Shown piece by piece: positions 8,279 to 18,700 of a stretch of 59,735 bases of DNA. Origin of the DNA: Candidatus Methanosuratincola sp. (GTDB lineage: Archaea > Thermoproteota > Methanomethylicia > Methanomethylicales > Methanomethylicaceae); the NCBI GenBank assembly GCA_037478935.1, contig JBBFLR010000007.1, forward strand, positions 1 through 59,735, in the 5' to 3' direction. The position numbers were made by a program, and so were the translations under genes. Each line of letters begins with the position of its first letter. The stretch's first letter is position 1. The notes beneath the pieces are model-generated. The model did no database searches. It saw only the letters and a list, made by a program, of their open reading frames with translations, and had not been told where the DNA came from.

Positions 8279-9826
8279 ATGGTATTGATCATTCCGATCT
8301 TCGAGATGCACCAGCCGAGGCGCCTCAAGAGGCAGTTCGGTAGGCCCATGCAACCCGGGACAAAGCTCGAAAACTTTTATTTCGATGACGATCTCAACAA
8401 GGAGACCTTCTTTCGCGTCTCCAGAGCCGCATATCAGCCAGCACTGGATTCAATCCTCGAATCCGTCGAGCAAAGAGGTTTCAAGTGTGCTATTTCCGTA
8501 TCAGGGACGCTTCTCGAGCAGGCTGCCGCGTGGGCACCCGAACTCGTGACCAAGTTAAGGGAGATCATCGAGACAGGATCCTGCGAGCTTATTGCCCAGC
8601 CGTACTACAGCTCGCTCTCATGCCTCTTCTCTCCCGAGGAGCTTGCCGCCCAGCTGGAGATGATGAGGATGGCTGCCGAGAAGCTCTTCAAGCGGAGCCC
8701 AAAAACAGCGAAGAACACGGGGCTGATCTCTAGGGAGGACGCATGGAAGGTGATCCGGGCTCTTGGGTTCAAGTCGGCTATCGTCGAAGGAACTGAGAGG
8801 CTGCTGGGGTTTAGGTCGCCGAACTGCCTCTATGCCTGGGCTGACGGTGGGCTTAAACTCCTCCCCAGGAACTATCCCCTCTCGGATATGGTGAATTTCA
8901 GATTCACTGAGTCTGGGCGTGACGGCGGGCCGCTCCAGCCATCCGAATTCCTGGACCTCGTCCTCTCGCAGAGGGACGATCTCGTGCTCCTTGGTCTCAA
9001 TCTGGAGGCATTTGGCGAGTACTTCGGGGAGCAGAGCGGCATCATGGAATTCCTCAAATCACTCCCGGAGGAAGCCGAGAAGAGGGAGGGGGCGATTTGG
9101 GCGACCCCCTCGCAGGCGGCTGAGGAACTCGATCACAAGGGAGAGCTGGAGGCAAAGGACTACTCTTCATGCGCGGACTCTGAGAAGGACCTTTCCGCTT
9201 GGACCGGGAACGAGCTGCAGCAGTACTGCCTGGAGAACCTGCGTTACCTCTACCCCATGGCCAAGAGGTCCGCAGAAGACCTGCGGGTGTGGAGGCTCCT
9301 TGGGCAGAGCGACAACTTCCTGTACATGAGCCGCAAGCGGGGCACGGAAGGCGAAATTCACTCCTACTTCTCGCACTTCAGCAGCCCTGTGGAGGCGTTC
9401 TCGACTTTTATGTGGACCCTCGCCGACTTCAGATCCAAGCTCTATGCCAAGCTCGGCGAAGAGGCGAGGTTGTACAGGATGCTCCACAGCGACCTCCCTG
9501 ATGCCCATGCCTTCCACTTCTATGCTGGGATGGGGAAGCCACTCGGAATCAAGGCAACAAATCTGACCTCGCTGAAGTGCGCAATCCAGTCGGTCGACGA
9601 GGCTTCCTTACGGTTCCACCTGTTTAGGGGGGACCTCAGGCGATGGGTCGGCGAGGTCTTGGGTCTCGCGAGCCTCGCGGAGGAGATGAGGCAGCTCGAG
9701 CGCGTCGCTGACGAGGGCGACTTGAAGGGAAGGGTTGCCAAGTCTGTATCGTCGGCAATTGAAGAGACACAGTCGCAACTTAACGCTGGGGGTGTAAAAT
9801 CTGCTAAGGCTGGAACGCTACGTTGA
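8279..9826 (+). CDS. GH57 alpha-amylase-like protein lacking both catalytic residues
   Basis: 515 residues resembling the MJ1611-type GH57 alpha-amylase group: N-terminal PIFEMHQP, the GSCELIAQPYYSSLS block and SPNCLYAWADGGLKLL. In active members the nucleophile Glu sits in an RNTEL motif and the acid/base Asp in DYETFGEH. Here the aligned segments read KNTGL (Gly148 for Glu) and NLEAFGEY (Asn241 for Asp). Both catalytic positions therefore appear lost, while the fold looks kept. It is probably a carbohydrate-binding or scaffolding pseudoenzyme, or has another chemistry. It is followed after 16 nt by the GalT-like gene on the same strand. The alignment is by eye. Confidence 0.85.
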   Translation: MVLIIPIFEMHQPRRLKRQFGRPMQPGTKLENFYFDDDLNKETFFRVSRAAYQPALDSILESVEQRGFKCAISVSGTLLEQAAAWAPELVTKLREIIETGSCELIAQPYYSSLSCLFSPEELAAQLEMMRMAAEKLFKRSPKTAKNTGLISREDAWKVIRALGFKSAIVEGTERLLGFRSPNCLYAWADGGLKLLPRNYPLSDMVNFRFTESGRDGGPLQPSEFLDLVLSQRDDLVLLGLNLEAFGEYFGEQSGIMEFLKSLPEEAEKREGAIWATPSQAAEELDHKGELEAKDYSSCADSEKDLSAWTGNELQQYCLENLRYLYPMAKRSAEDLRVWRLLGQSDNFLYMSRKRGTEGEIHSYFSHFSSPVEAFSTFMWTLADFRSKLYAKLGEEARLYRMLHSDLPDAHAFHFYAGMGKPLGIKATNLTSLKCAIQSVDEASLRFHLFRGDLRRWVGEVLGLASLAEEMRQLERVADEGDLKGRVAKSVSSAIEETQSQLNAGGVKSAKAGTLR

Positions 9827-9842
9827 GCACTCAGAGATCCTG

Positions 9843-10802
9843 ATGCCTGGCAGTGGGACAGCCGCATCCTGCGAGGTCGAGGTTCGCATCGATCCCATGA
9901 CTGGCGCAGCGACCAGGATAAACAGGGCCCGGCAGGGGAGGCCGAGGCAGCAGGAAGCGGCGCCTGTGCCCGAGATCGCGAAGGACTGCCCTTTCTGCCC
10001 CGAGAACCTTGAAGCCTCGACCCCTTCGTTCACTCCTGACTTCTGCAAATCAGGCAGGATCAGGGTTGGGAAAGCCGTAGTCTTCCCGAACATGTACCCG
10101 CTCTCCTCCCTGCACGGCGTGGTGGTCTTCACGCCCGAACATAAGCTGGAGATCGACGGATACAGCCGTGAGGAGCTTGCCGATGGGCTATTTGCATCCG
10201 CAACTTTCCTCCGCCTAGCCCACGAGAAGGGGCATCCTTACCACTTACTGGGATGGAATCACCTGAGCCAGGCAGGCGCTTCGATGCTGCACCCGCACTT
10301 CCAAGTTATTGCCGGCACGTCTCCCGTCTCGTCGCTTAGGGAATGCCTCATTACATGCCGGGAGTACCGAACCCGGGAGTCCCGGTCTTTCTGGGACGAC
10401 TTGCTGGAGTCGGAGAAAGGCTCTCCGAGGTACATCGGGAGGACCAGTGGTTTCTCCTGGATAGCGCCGTGGGCCCCTACCGGTGCATGCGAGGCGATCG
10501 GCGTCCTCGAAGAGAAAGCCGACTCGCTCCTCGAACTCCCGGAGGGGTGCATCATCGGTCTCGCAGACGGCATATCAAGGATCTTGAGGGGCTACTGGAA
10601 AATGGGTCTTAGGTCGGTAACGATGGGGGTTTTCTCCCTGCCCCCCGGGTCTGGGGAGGGCGCATTCAGGCTTCATGTGAGGATAATGGGCAGGTCCAGG
10701 CGGATAGGCTGCGACAGGGCCTTCCTCGAGCTGTACGGTTGGGAGGTCGGGCTTACTGAGTTCCCTGAGGAATATGCCGCTGCGCTAAGGGCCTTCTTCT
10801 GA
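9843..10802 (+). CDS. GalT-like hexose-1-phosphate nucleotidylyltransferase
   Basis: 319 residues of the HIT-superfamily galactose-1-phosphate uridylyltransferase type. A Zn pair CPFC is near residue 46, and the catalytic motif HPHFQ, whose second His would carry the nucleotidyl group, is near residue 149. The frame is open upstream without a stop to 9798, overlapping the previous gene, and the upstream translation (ERYVEHSEIL) looks protein-like, but no ATG, GTG or TTG start lies there, so ATG 9843 is used. In this glucan context it may act on glucose-1-phosphate, or work as an NDP-sugar phosphorylase, rather than in galactose use. It converges end to end with the ROK gene. Confidence 0.85.
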   Translation: MPGSGTAASCEVEVRIDPMTGAATRINRARQGRPRQQEAAPVPEIAKDCPFCPENLEASTPSFTPDFCKSGRIRVGKAVVFPNMYPLSSLHGVVVFTPEHKLEIDGYSREELADGLFASATFLRLAHEKGHPYHLLGWNHLSQAGASMLHPHFQVIAGTSPVSSLRECLITCREYRTRESRSFWDDLLESEKGSPRYIGRTSGFSWIAPWAPTGACEAIGVLEEKADSLLELPEGCIIGLADGISRILRGYWKMGLRSVTMGVFSLPPGSGEGAFRLHVRIMGRSRRIGCDRAFLELYGWEVGLTEFPEEYAAALRAFF

Positions 10803-11771
10803 TCATCCCAGCTGCGGGATCAGCTTGGATCGGTAAGAACCGAATGCCGAAAGAAGCGCTCCCACGAGGGGGGCATCCTCGCCCAGCCGGGTTAATTCCA
10901 CCAGGGGCGGAGAGTTGAAGCAGAGTTTCGGTAACAGTTCAGCGATGGGATCGACTGTCAAGGAAGGGTTCTTCAGCGCTAGCCCTCCCCCAACCGTGAT
11001 GATCTGCGGATCGTAAAGGTTGACGATGTTTGCGAATGCCCTCGCGTTAATCCCCGCCGCCTTCTCGATCACGTGCCTGGCGAAAGGATCCCCTCGATAA
11101 GCCGCGCCGAAGACCTCCTTTGCCCCAACCTCCTCCCGGCCTGCCTTCATCAACTCAGCGAGCCCGCTCGCGCCGGAAAAGCCCTTTAACAGGAACCTGG
11201 CATACTTGGGGATCCCGCTGCCCGAAGTGTATGCCTCCCAGTGCCCAAAACCGCCACAGTTGCATTCGAGCCTCTCCTCCATGTCGATTATCATGTGCCC
11301 GACCTCGTGGGCATTACCGTCCTTCCCGAGCAGTATCCTGCCGTCAACCATTATTCCTGCGCCGATCCCTGTGCCAATACCGACATAGACGATGTTCCCA
11401 GCCCCTTTGCCCGCTCCGATAACGCCCTCCGCCACGGCGGCTGCCACGCAGTCGTTGAGGACGACTGTCGGTTTCCCGATCTCTTCCTCAATCACATCCT
11501 TAAGCGGGACACTCATGAGAGAGGCATGGGGTGAGAACTCGATTGATCCCTTCCTTATGTCGAGCCTACCCGCCGCCCCAACCCCTATGCCTTCGACTTC
11601 GGCAACTCCAGAGGAGACCTCCTTGATTATCCCAATAGTCTGCGAGATGAACCGGTCCGAGCTACCTCGCACCACTCTTTGGACAGATTTCTTAAGTATC
11701 CTGCCCCCCCGGTCACCCAGGGCGGCCCTGATCCAGCTACCTCCTACGTCCAGTCCAACAGCGCACTTCAT
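10803..11771 (-). CDS. ROK family sugar kinase (glucokinase-like)
   Basis: 322 residues. The N-terminal phosphate motif is GLDVGGSWIRAALGDRGG; the second block is YVGIGTGIGAGIMVDG; the ROK signature with Zn ligands is HEVGHMIID...CNCGGFGHWEAYTSG. These support ATP-dependent phosphorylation of glucose or a related sugar. Regulator-type ROK proteins have an N-terminal winged helix, which is absent, so this is an enzyme. Its ATG overlaps the end of the glycosyltransferase gene by 4 nt, indicating translational coupling. It would feed hexose phosphates into the glucan genes around it. Confidence 0.92.
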   Translation of the reverse strand: MKCAVGLDVGGSWIRAALGDRGGRILKKSVQRVVRGSSDRFISQTIGIIKEVSSGVAEVEGIGVGAAGRLDIRKGSIEFSPHASLMSVPLKDVIEEEIGKPTVVLNDCVAAAVAEGVIGAGKGAGNIVYVGIGTGIGAGIMVDGRILLGKDGNAHEVGHMIIDMEERLECNCGGFGHWEAYTSGSGIPKYARFLLKGFSGASGLAELMKAGREEVGAKEVFGAAYRGDPFARHVIEKAAGINARAFANIVNLYDPQIITVGGGLALKNPSLTVDPIAELLPKLCFNSPPLVELTRLGEDAPLVGALLSAFGSYRSKLIPQLG

Positions 11772-12940
11772 CTGATGCCCGCCTTCGGCTTCCAGTCGTT
11801 GGCATTGTACTCGTCCAGCACTCTCTTGTACAGCTCGAGGGTCTGCTCAGCGGTATTGCTCCAGGAGAACTCGTTTGCCCTCGACTTGGCATTCACCACC
11901 AGCCTCGCCTTCAACCCTTCATTATGGAGTACCCTGGTGATCGCCTTTGCCAGATCCTCTGCTGAGCCGGATTGGAACTTTATTCCATCTTTTCCGTCCG
12001 TTACTATTTCGTCTAGCCCTCCGGTGTTCGAGACGATCACAGGGATCCCGAGCGACATTGCCTCGAGCACCACGATCCCAAAGGGCTCGTATAGGCTGGG
12101 TATCACAAGCACCGACGCCTCCTCGTAAATTGAGAGCAGGGTCTCGTCGTCCACATGACCCAGGAAGCTTACCTTATCGCCAAGGTTCAGTTTCCTGGCA
12201 AGCCCTTCAAGGTAAGGCCTCATCGCGCCGTCGCCCACTATAATCACTCTGAGGCCCTCTTCTTCCCTCAAAAGGCTGGCCGCCTCCACCAGCAGGTGGG
12301 GGCCTTTCTCGTAGACTAGCCTCCCGACAAAGAGCACGGTCTTTCCTGATTTTCTCCCCGGCTCCGCGTTCTTCGCTTTAGCCATCTTGGGGTCATAACC
12401 GTTGTGGATTACGGAGATCTTGTCGGCTGGGCACCCTAGACTTGAGTGGACCTCCTTCATCATGTACTTGCTGCAGCATATCACCCTCCAAGCCTCGAAT
12501 GCGAGCCACCACTCCATCTCATGGATATGTCTTTCGCTGTCGTTTGTGAGGACCTTCCTCCTTCCGATCTCCGTCGCATGGATCGTCGCCACGAGGGGGC
12601 GCCTCCACATGTGCTTTAACGCGATCCCCGAGTACGCTGTCAGCCAGTCGTGGACATGTATGAGGTCAAAGCTCCCCAGATCGGCTGCCCTCTCGACCAT
12701 CAACATGTTCAGACCTTCGATCCAGGATACGAAGTCTGGATAACGCAGCACATAGGGGTTAACCCTCACGATCTCCACGCCCTCCGACCTCTCCTGCTTC
12801 TTGGAGGTGCCGTCGGTGAAGCTGAGGACCGTCACCTCTGCGCCCTTTGACGCCAGGTGCACTGAAAGGTTGTAGACGTGCCTGCCCAACCCCCCGACTA
12901 TGTGGGGCGGGTACTCCCACGTTATCTCTAGGATCCTCAG
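11768..12940 (-). CDS. GT4 glycosyltransferase (glycogen synthase-like), probable CTG start
   Basis: About 390 residues with a complete GT-B fold: donor-side motif FVGRLVYEKGPH and EPFGIVVLE with the conserved Glu pair. Starting at the first common start codon (TTG 12889) would begin inside the glycine-rich acceptor loop. The frame upstream reads LRILEITWEYPPHIVGGLGRHV, the family's standard N terminus, beginning with CTG at 12940 that overlaps the TGA of the preceding gene as CTGA. I therefore extend it there. It likely transfers glucose from an NDP-glucose to a glucan or to glucose-1-phosphate (GlgM-like). Operon: winged-helix protein, half GT, this gene, ROK kinase. Confidence 0.88.
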   Translation of the reverse strand: MRILEITWEYPPHIVGGLGRHVYNLSVHLASKGAEVTVLSFTDGTSKKQERSEGVEIVRVNPYVLRYPDFVSWIEGLNMLMVERAADLGSFDLIHVHDWLTAYSGIALKHMWRRPLVATIHATEIGRRKVLTNDSERHIHEMEWWLAFEAWRVICCSKYMMKEVHSSLGCPADKISVIHNGYDPKMAKAKNAEPGRKSGKTVLFVGRLVYEKGPHLLVEAASLLREEEGLRVIIVGDGAMRPYLEGLARKLNLGDKVSFLGHVDDETLLSIYEEASVLVIPSLYEPFGIVVLEAMSLGIPVIVSNTGGLDEIVTDGKDGIKFQSGSAEDLAKAITRVLHNEGLKARLVVNAKSRANEFSWSNTAEQTLELYKRVLDEYNANDWKPKAGIR

Positions 12941-13524
12941 TCCCTGAGCCCCCTGTATGCGTCGACTATTCCCTCGGCGCTACTCGCAGAGACTATCTTG
13001 TCCCGACTAACCCCGTAATTCTCTGCGAGGTGATCGCCCATTCCGCCAGACTTTACTATTAAAAGGTCGGACTTGCTGAAACAGTGCCGTTCGATGTCGA
13101 ATATGCCCATGTTGAGAAGCGAGCCAAGTACCTTTGACCTGGTCAGTTCGGTGGTGTACACTGAGGTAACCAGTGGCATCCTGAAGCAGGACTTCAGGTA
13201 GACCCCTGTGATGCTGCTCACCCAGTCATGAGTATGCACCAAAGGGACATCCCCTTCCTCGTGGATCGCCGCTGCTGCCCCCCTCAGGAGGTCGATATTG
13301 AGCGTATGTATGTACGCCAATATGTGGGGGCTGGTCCTGACAGAGGACGCGAACTTGAAAAGCCGCATCCCGTCGATCTCGGCCACCTCGTCCCTATCTC
13401 CCCTGACCACCAGTATTGTCCTTACCTTCCTGGCTATCTCTGGGAGGAGCGATTTCAGCTCCTGAGAGAGCCCCCCGACGACCCAGGGCGGGTATTCCCA
13501 ACTTATGTGCATTACCGGCTTCAT
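12937..13524 (-). CDS. Stand-alone N-terminal half of a GT4 glycosyltransferase
   Basis: 195 residues that match only the acceptor (N-terminal) domain of GT4/GT5 enzymes: start MKPVMHISWEYPPWVVGGL, then LVHTHDWVSSITGVYLK. The protein ends where the linker to the donor-binding domain would begin, and no donor-domain motif (such as EPFGxxxLE) exists downstream in any frame before the next complete GT gene. The frame is intact, so it looks like a maintained half-domain, not a frameshifted gene. It may have arisen by tandem duplication of its neighbour, and could pair with it or be an acceptor-binding regulator. Function unknown. Confidence 0.82.
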   Translation of the reverse strand: MKPVMHISWEYPPWVVGGLSQELKSLLPEIARKVRTILVVRGDRDEVAEIDGMRLFKFASSVRTSPHILAYIHTLNIDLLRGAAAAIHEEGDVPLVHTHDWVSSITGVYLKSCFRMPLVTSVYTTELTRSKVLGSLLNMGIFDIERHCFSKSDLLIVKSGGMGDHLAENYGVSRDKIVSASSAEGIVDAYRGLRD

Positions 13525-13538
13525 TTGGATTACCTAGG

Positions 13539-13781
13539 CTAGGTGTAGACGCTCCTGATCACGCATATCCCGAGCCTGCTCAGGTAGTATGCCGCACCTC
13601 TAGACTCCACATAACCGTAGGACAGGAGCTCCCTTACTGCGTTTTGGAGCTCAGGCTCAGACATGCCAGATGCGATTTTCAGCTCATCGAGGCTCTTAGC
13701 AGTGGTAGGATCCACAGAAGAGATGTTGTGCATGGCTATCAGGAGCCTCATCGAAGGCGCCAGCTCATAGATATCATTCAT
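13539..13781 (-). CDS. Small winged-helix DNA-binding-like protein
   Basis: 80 residues with a predicted helix-turn-helix/wing pattern: SLDELKIASGMSEPELQNAVRELLSYGYVESRGAAYYLS. It is first in the operon winged-helix/half-GT/GT4/ROK, with 14 nt to the next gene. A TATA-like CTTATTTTAG on the minus strand near 13806-13815 sits about 25-30 nt before its ATG, predicting a nearly leaderless transcript. It may be a local regulator of the glucan genes, but no operator is visible. Confidence 0.65.
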   Translation of the reverse strand: MNDIYELAPSMRLLIAMHNISSVDPTTAKSLDELKIASGMSEPELQNAVRELLSYGYVESRGAAYYLSRLGICVIRSVYT

Positions 13782-13852
13782 AGTAGATGATCATTGTGGG
13801 CACTCTAAAATAAGTTGTGTTTCTCCTTTGTTCTAGTCTTTCAGTGCCCGGC

Positions 13853-15778
13853 CTATTCGGGCTTGAGATACAGCACTCCGAGCGGCGGCAGGGTCAAGGA
13901 CAGCGAATGCCTGCGTCCGTGGGACTCGACCTCCTCCGACTCCACGCCCCCGAAGTTCCCCCATCCTGAACCGCCGTAGGGTACTGCATCGCTGTTGAGA
14001 AGTTCGCGCCATCTCCCGCTTCTTTCGACTCCTACCCGGTATCTTTCCCTTGGCACGGGGGTGAAGTTGCACACAACTAGCACAACATCATCGGAGCTGC
14101 CCTTTCTCTCAAAGCTTATTACGCTCTGCTCGTAGTCCCTGAAGTCAACCCACTCGAACCCTGATTGATCGAAGTCAAGCTCGTACAGGGCCCTCTCCGA
14201 CATGTAAGTCGAGTTCAGGTCCTCCACCCACCTCCTCACCCCGGCATGCATGGGTTCTGAGAGGAGGTGCCAGTCGAGAGCCCTTTCGTGGTACCACTCG
14301 TTTCTCTGCCCGAATTCCCCTCCCATGAAGATCAGCTTCTTACCGGGGTGGGCATACATGTACCCGAGCAACAGCCTGAGGTTGGCGAACTTCTGCCAGT
14401 CGTCACCGGGCATCTTCCCTAGGAGAGACCGCTTCCCGTAGACAACTTCGTCGTGTGAGAGGGGAAGCACGAAATTCTCAGAGAATGCATACCATATGCT
14501 GAATGTAATCTCGTTATGGTGGTATTTCCTGAATATCGGATCCTTGGAGAAGTAATCGAGCGTGTCGTGCATCCAACCCATGTTCCACTTCATGCCGAAG
14601 CCGAGGCCTCCTGAGTAGGTCGGCCTGGATACCATGGGCCAAGCCGTAGACTCTTCCGCTATCATTTGGACATCAGGGCACTCCCTGTAAACCGTCTCGT
14701 TCAGGTCCCTGATGAATGATATGGCCTCGAGATTCTCCCTCCCTCCATGCTCGTTCGGGACCCATTCCCCCTCCCTCCTCGAGTAGTCGAGGTACAGCAT
14801 TGAAGCCACAGCGTCAACCCTCAACCCGTCCGCATGGTACTTGTCCAGCCAGAAGACCGCGCTGCTCATCAGGAAAGACCTGACCTCGTTCTTCCCGTAA
14901 TCAAAGATGTAACTCCTCCAGTCCGGGTGCCACCTCTTCCTCGGGTCCTCATACTCGTACAGGTGCGTGCCGTCGAAGTACCCGATCCCATGCGCATCGG
15001 TCGGGAAGTGCGAGGGAACCCAATCCAAGTAAACCCCCCTCCCTGACTGGTGCACCTGGTCGATAAGCCGCATCAGCCCTTGGGGCTCCCCGTACCTCGC
15101 CGTCGGCGCGAAATAACCTGTGGTCTGGTATCCCCATGAACCGTAGAACGGGTGCTCCATTACCGGCAGCAGCTCGATATGGGTGAACCCCGCCCCCTGC
15201 AGGTACTTCGGGATCTCCTCCGACATTTCGGCATAGCTGAGCCAGGCGCCATCCCCCTTCCTCCTCCAAGACCCCAGGTGGCACTCGTATATCGATATCG
15301 GTGAATTGAGCGAGTTGTGTTTCCCCCTTGTCCTCATCCATTCCCCGTCCGACCAGCCATACTCCAAGTCCCAGACGACCGAGGCTGTGGCAGGGGGTGT
15401 TTCTGATCTGAAGGCGAAGGGATCTGCCTTGTCGAAGCAACGCCCATCCCTGCATACGATCCTGTACTTGTAGAGCGCCCCCCTGCCGACCCCGGGCAGG
15501 AACCCTTCCCATATCCCGGAGCCGTCTGCCCTCGGGAAGAGCTTGTGATCGGGCTTCCATCCGTTGAAGTCTCCGATCACATAGACGCTGCCAGCGTTAG
15601 GGGCCCATACCCCGAACTGGACGCCCTCCTCCCCGTCCACCTCTGCTAGGTGGGCCCCGAGCTTTTCATAAAGCCTGCAGTGCTTGCCACGCCTAAAGAG
15701 GTAGACGTCGAAATCGGTGAGGGCCGCATGGGGTATAACCTGTCCGGGCACGCCTCTTTCAACTCTCTCGGGACTCAT
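13853..15778 (-). CDS. glgB: 1,4-alpha-glucan branching enzyme (GH13)
   Basis: 641 residues. An N-terminal CBM48-like domain ([20 protein letters not shown]) precedes the GH13 barrel and a C-terminal beta domain. Catalytic motifs are present: [11 protein letters not shown] (nucleophile Asp), MIAEESTAW (acid/base Glu) and LPLSHDEVV (third Asp). It forms alpha-1,6 branches in glycogen. The frame opens at TTG 15808, overlapping the upstream gene, but ATG 15778 has AAAGGT about 7 nt before it and leaves a 16-nt gap, so it is chosen. It follows the TreS-maltokinase gene in one operon, the classic partner arrangement for the maltose-1-phosphate glycogen route. Confidence 0.97.
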   Translation of the reverse strand: MSPERVERGVPGQVIPHAALTDFDVYLFRRGKHCRLYEKLGAHLAEVDGEEGVQFGVWAPNAGSVYVIGDFNGWKPDHKLFPRADGSGIWEGFLPGVGRGALYKYRIVCRDGRCFDKADPFAFRSETPPATASVVWDLEYGWSDGEWMRTRGKHNSLNSPISIYECHLGSWRRKGDGAWLSYAEMSEEIPKYLQGAGFTHIELLPVMEHPFYGSWGYQTTGYFAPTARYGEPQGLMRLIDQVHQSGRGVYLDWVPSHFPTDAHGIGYFDGTHLYEYEDPRKRWHPDWRSYIFDYGKNEVRSFLMSSAVFWLDKYHADGLRVDAVASMLYLDYSRREGEWVPNEHGGRENLEAISFIRDLNETVYRECPDVQMIAEESTAWPMVSRPTYSGGLGFGMKWNMGWMHDTLDYFSKDPIFRKYHHNEITFSIWYAFSENFVLPLSHDEVVYGKRSLLGKMPGDDWQKFANLRLLLGYMYAHPGKKLIFMGGEFGQRNEWYHERALDWHLLSEPMHAGVRRWVEDLNSTYMSERALYELDFDQSGFEWVDFRDYEQSVISFERKGSSDDVVLVVCNFTPVPRERYRVGVERSGRWRELLNSDAVPYGGSGWGNFGGVESEEVESHGRRHSLSLTLPPLGVLYLKPE

Positions 15779-15794
15779 AGAATTACCTTTGATA

Positions 15795-18700
15795 TCATAT
15801 AATGTCAAGTATGCCTTTTATTGGGATCCATGCCATCTCCGGTCTGTTGTTTACCTCGTACTCCAGTTCGTAAAATGCCTTCTCGAGCATAAACGCTTCA
15901 ATCAGGATCTTGAGGCTATCCCTATCCTCCGGTACGAGATCCGTTTCTTTCACTCTTGAGATATACTCCTTTAGGAAAACCTTGGCGCAGCACATGTACC
16001 ACAGTTTTGCCCAGCCTTCGAGGAATCCTTTATCGGCGGTAGCGGGATCCTTCTGGGTGCCTGCCAGTCCGGTGTACGCAACGTAGTGCAGCGACCTGAG
16101 CATCCCCGCCACATCGACCAGAGGCGACTTCTTTATCCTCCTCTCGCTCAATGCCTTGGTGGGCTCACCCTCAAAATCAATTATCATTAGGTCATCCCCG
16201 GTGAATAGCACCTGCTGCAGATGGTAGTCTCCATGGATCCTTCCTCTCAGAGCATTTAGCCTCAACTGCCTTAAGCGCCTCAACTTTTCGTCGATCTTAG
16301 CCTGACGTTCGAGTACCGATTCGAAGTCTATCCTTTCTTTTTCCTTCAAGGATGACCTTATCTTAGGCGTCCTCAGGATGCGCCTGATGTAGCTGGACAG
16401 CCCTTGGTACAGGGAGAACTGGTAAAGATAATTGAATCTCTCAGGCATGAATTCGGGGTCCTCTCCCTTCATGAAAAGGGAAATGTGCATCTCCGCGGTC
16501 CTCAAAGCGAGAATTCTCAGCATCTCGAGCGTCCGCGACCCAATCAGCCCGGCAAGCTCTTCTGGCACAGGATCGTCCCCGAACAAGTCTAACGATGAAG
16601 CTACTTCCTTGGGTCGGACGGCTAATATGCGGGCGTAGTATCCCTCGAGCTCCCTCAGGAGCAGACCCCAGAAGTCCCCCTCGTTCGGTACGTACTCCTG
16701 AAGCGAAGCGATGATTACAGGCTCTCCTCCCCTCTCTTGGTATGTGATGTACCCGAGCAGGTCAGGGGCATTCGGGAATGAGGGGTTATTCAGGTGATCC
16801 AATATCTCGACTTCCGGGTTTTTGCCCTCCTCGGCCTTCCGATAGATCTTCAGCAGAGCCCGGCCGCCATATATGATTGACGTATTGCGGAGATCCAGGA
16901 GCGGTTTGATCGAGAGCTCTTCGGGTTTCAAGCCTTTAAGCTCCTTAAAGCTATCCCTAACGGTGACCCTGATCTCGGCGCTCTTGCTCTTCAGGACCTT
17001 CCTCCTCATTACCATTGAAAACATCGACTTGGCAAACGAACCGGTAGCCGAAGCATCGCATAGTATGCCTTCCTCCAGACCCGCCTTTACCTTCGCTAGG
17101 ATGAAGTCCTGTGCCATTTCCGAGATCTCGCGCCTTTCCCTGGGATCGTTGATGTAGATGAGAGGCAAAACATAGGATTCAGGAAGGCCCTGCGAGTAGA
17201 AGACGTCGATTATCGCTACACCTTCAAACCTATGCACACCATCTTCGAAATGGATCATGTCTCTCACTCTTATCCTGTCTATTTCCCTGTTTTTGCCCAC
17301 AAACCATTTCTGCCCCACCAAGAACGCAGGCAGAACTTCTGTCTCAAGCTTTTCAAGTACTCCCCTCGAACCTAGCTCTCTCGGCTCCTTTACCGCAATC
17401 TCAGTCTTTGTAACTATTGGCCTCGTCTCCTCCTTTGAGAGCGAAAAGACATAGTACCCGTATGAGTCAAAAGTCAAAACGTAGCCTGATTTGCCTATCA
17501 TGGGGAACTTGGCATTTCCCAGGATCTCCTTGGGCGTCTGCCCTTCATAGCCAGAGAGATCGAGCTCAGCGACTTGGGGCTTCTTCGAGAGGTTAGCGGC
17601 TACCAACACTCTCTCGTCGCGGTATTTCCTTATGAACGCAAGGATTCTGCTGTTCTCCGGATAGAGGAACTCGATCTCGCCTCTGCCGAATGCCTTGAAA
17701 TGCTTTCTGACGTTTATCATCCTCTTCATCCACCAGAAGAGGGAGGACTGGCTCTTCTTCTGGTTCTCCACATTGACTGCCTCGTAGTGGTACTCTGGGT
17801 CCACTATAACGGGAAGGTGGAGCCTTTGGGGGTTTGCCTTCGAGAACCCCGCATTCAACTCCGAGGACCACTGCATCGGCGTCCTAACACCGTTCCTGTC
17901 TCCTAGGTAGAAGTTGTCGCCCATCCCGATCTCGTCGCCGTAGTAGATCACCGGGGTGCCGGGCAGCGTGAGCAGGAGAAGGTTCATGAGTTCGATCTTC
18001 CTCCGGTCGTTGTCCATCAGCGGGGCGAGCCTCCTCCTGATCCCAAGGTTTATCCTCGCCAGCTTGTTGTTGGCATAGACCCTGTACATATAGTCCCGCT
18101 CCTCGTCGGTCACCATCTCGAGTGTAAGCTCATCGTGGTTCCTGAGGAAGAGCGCCCACTGGCACCCGTCCGGGATCCCCAATGAGCTCTCGAGTATATC
18201 CACGATCGGAAACCTGTCTTCGATGAAAATCGCCATGTACATCCTTGGCATTAACGGAAAGTGGAATGCCATGTGGCACTCGTCACCCTCCCCGAAGTAC
18301 ATCATTGCGTCGGAGTGCCACTGGTTGGCCTCGGCTAGAAGCATCCTTCCTTTGAACTTGGAGTCGACATGTCTTCTCAATTCCTTAAGGAATTGGTGGG
18401 TCTCGGGCAAGTTCTCGCAGTTCGTCCCTTCCCTCTCGAAGAGGTAGGGCACCGCATCCAGCCTCAGGCCGTCCACCCCCAGTTCGAGCCAGAAGTCCAC
18501 CACCTCGAAGATCCTCTTCTTGACCTCTTCGTTGTCGTAGTTGAGGTCTGGCTGGTGGGAATAGAACCTGTGCCAGTAGTACTCCCCTGCGACTGGGTCG
18601 AATGTCCAATTCGAGGATTCGAAGTCTTTGAAGATTATCCTCGCTTCCCCGTACTTGCTTGGATCGCTGCTCCAAACGTAGTAATCCCTCTTGGGGGAGC

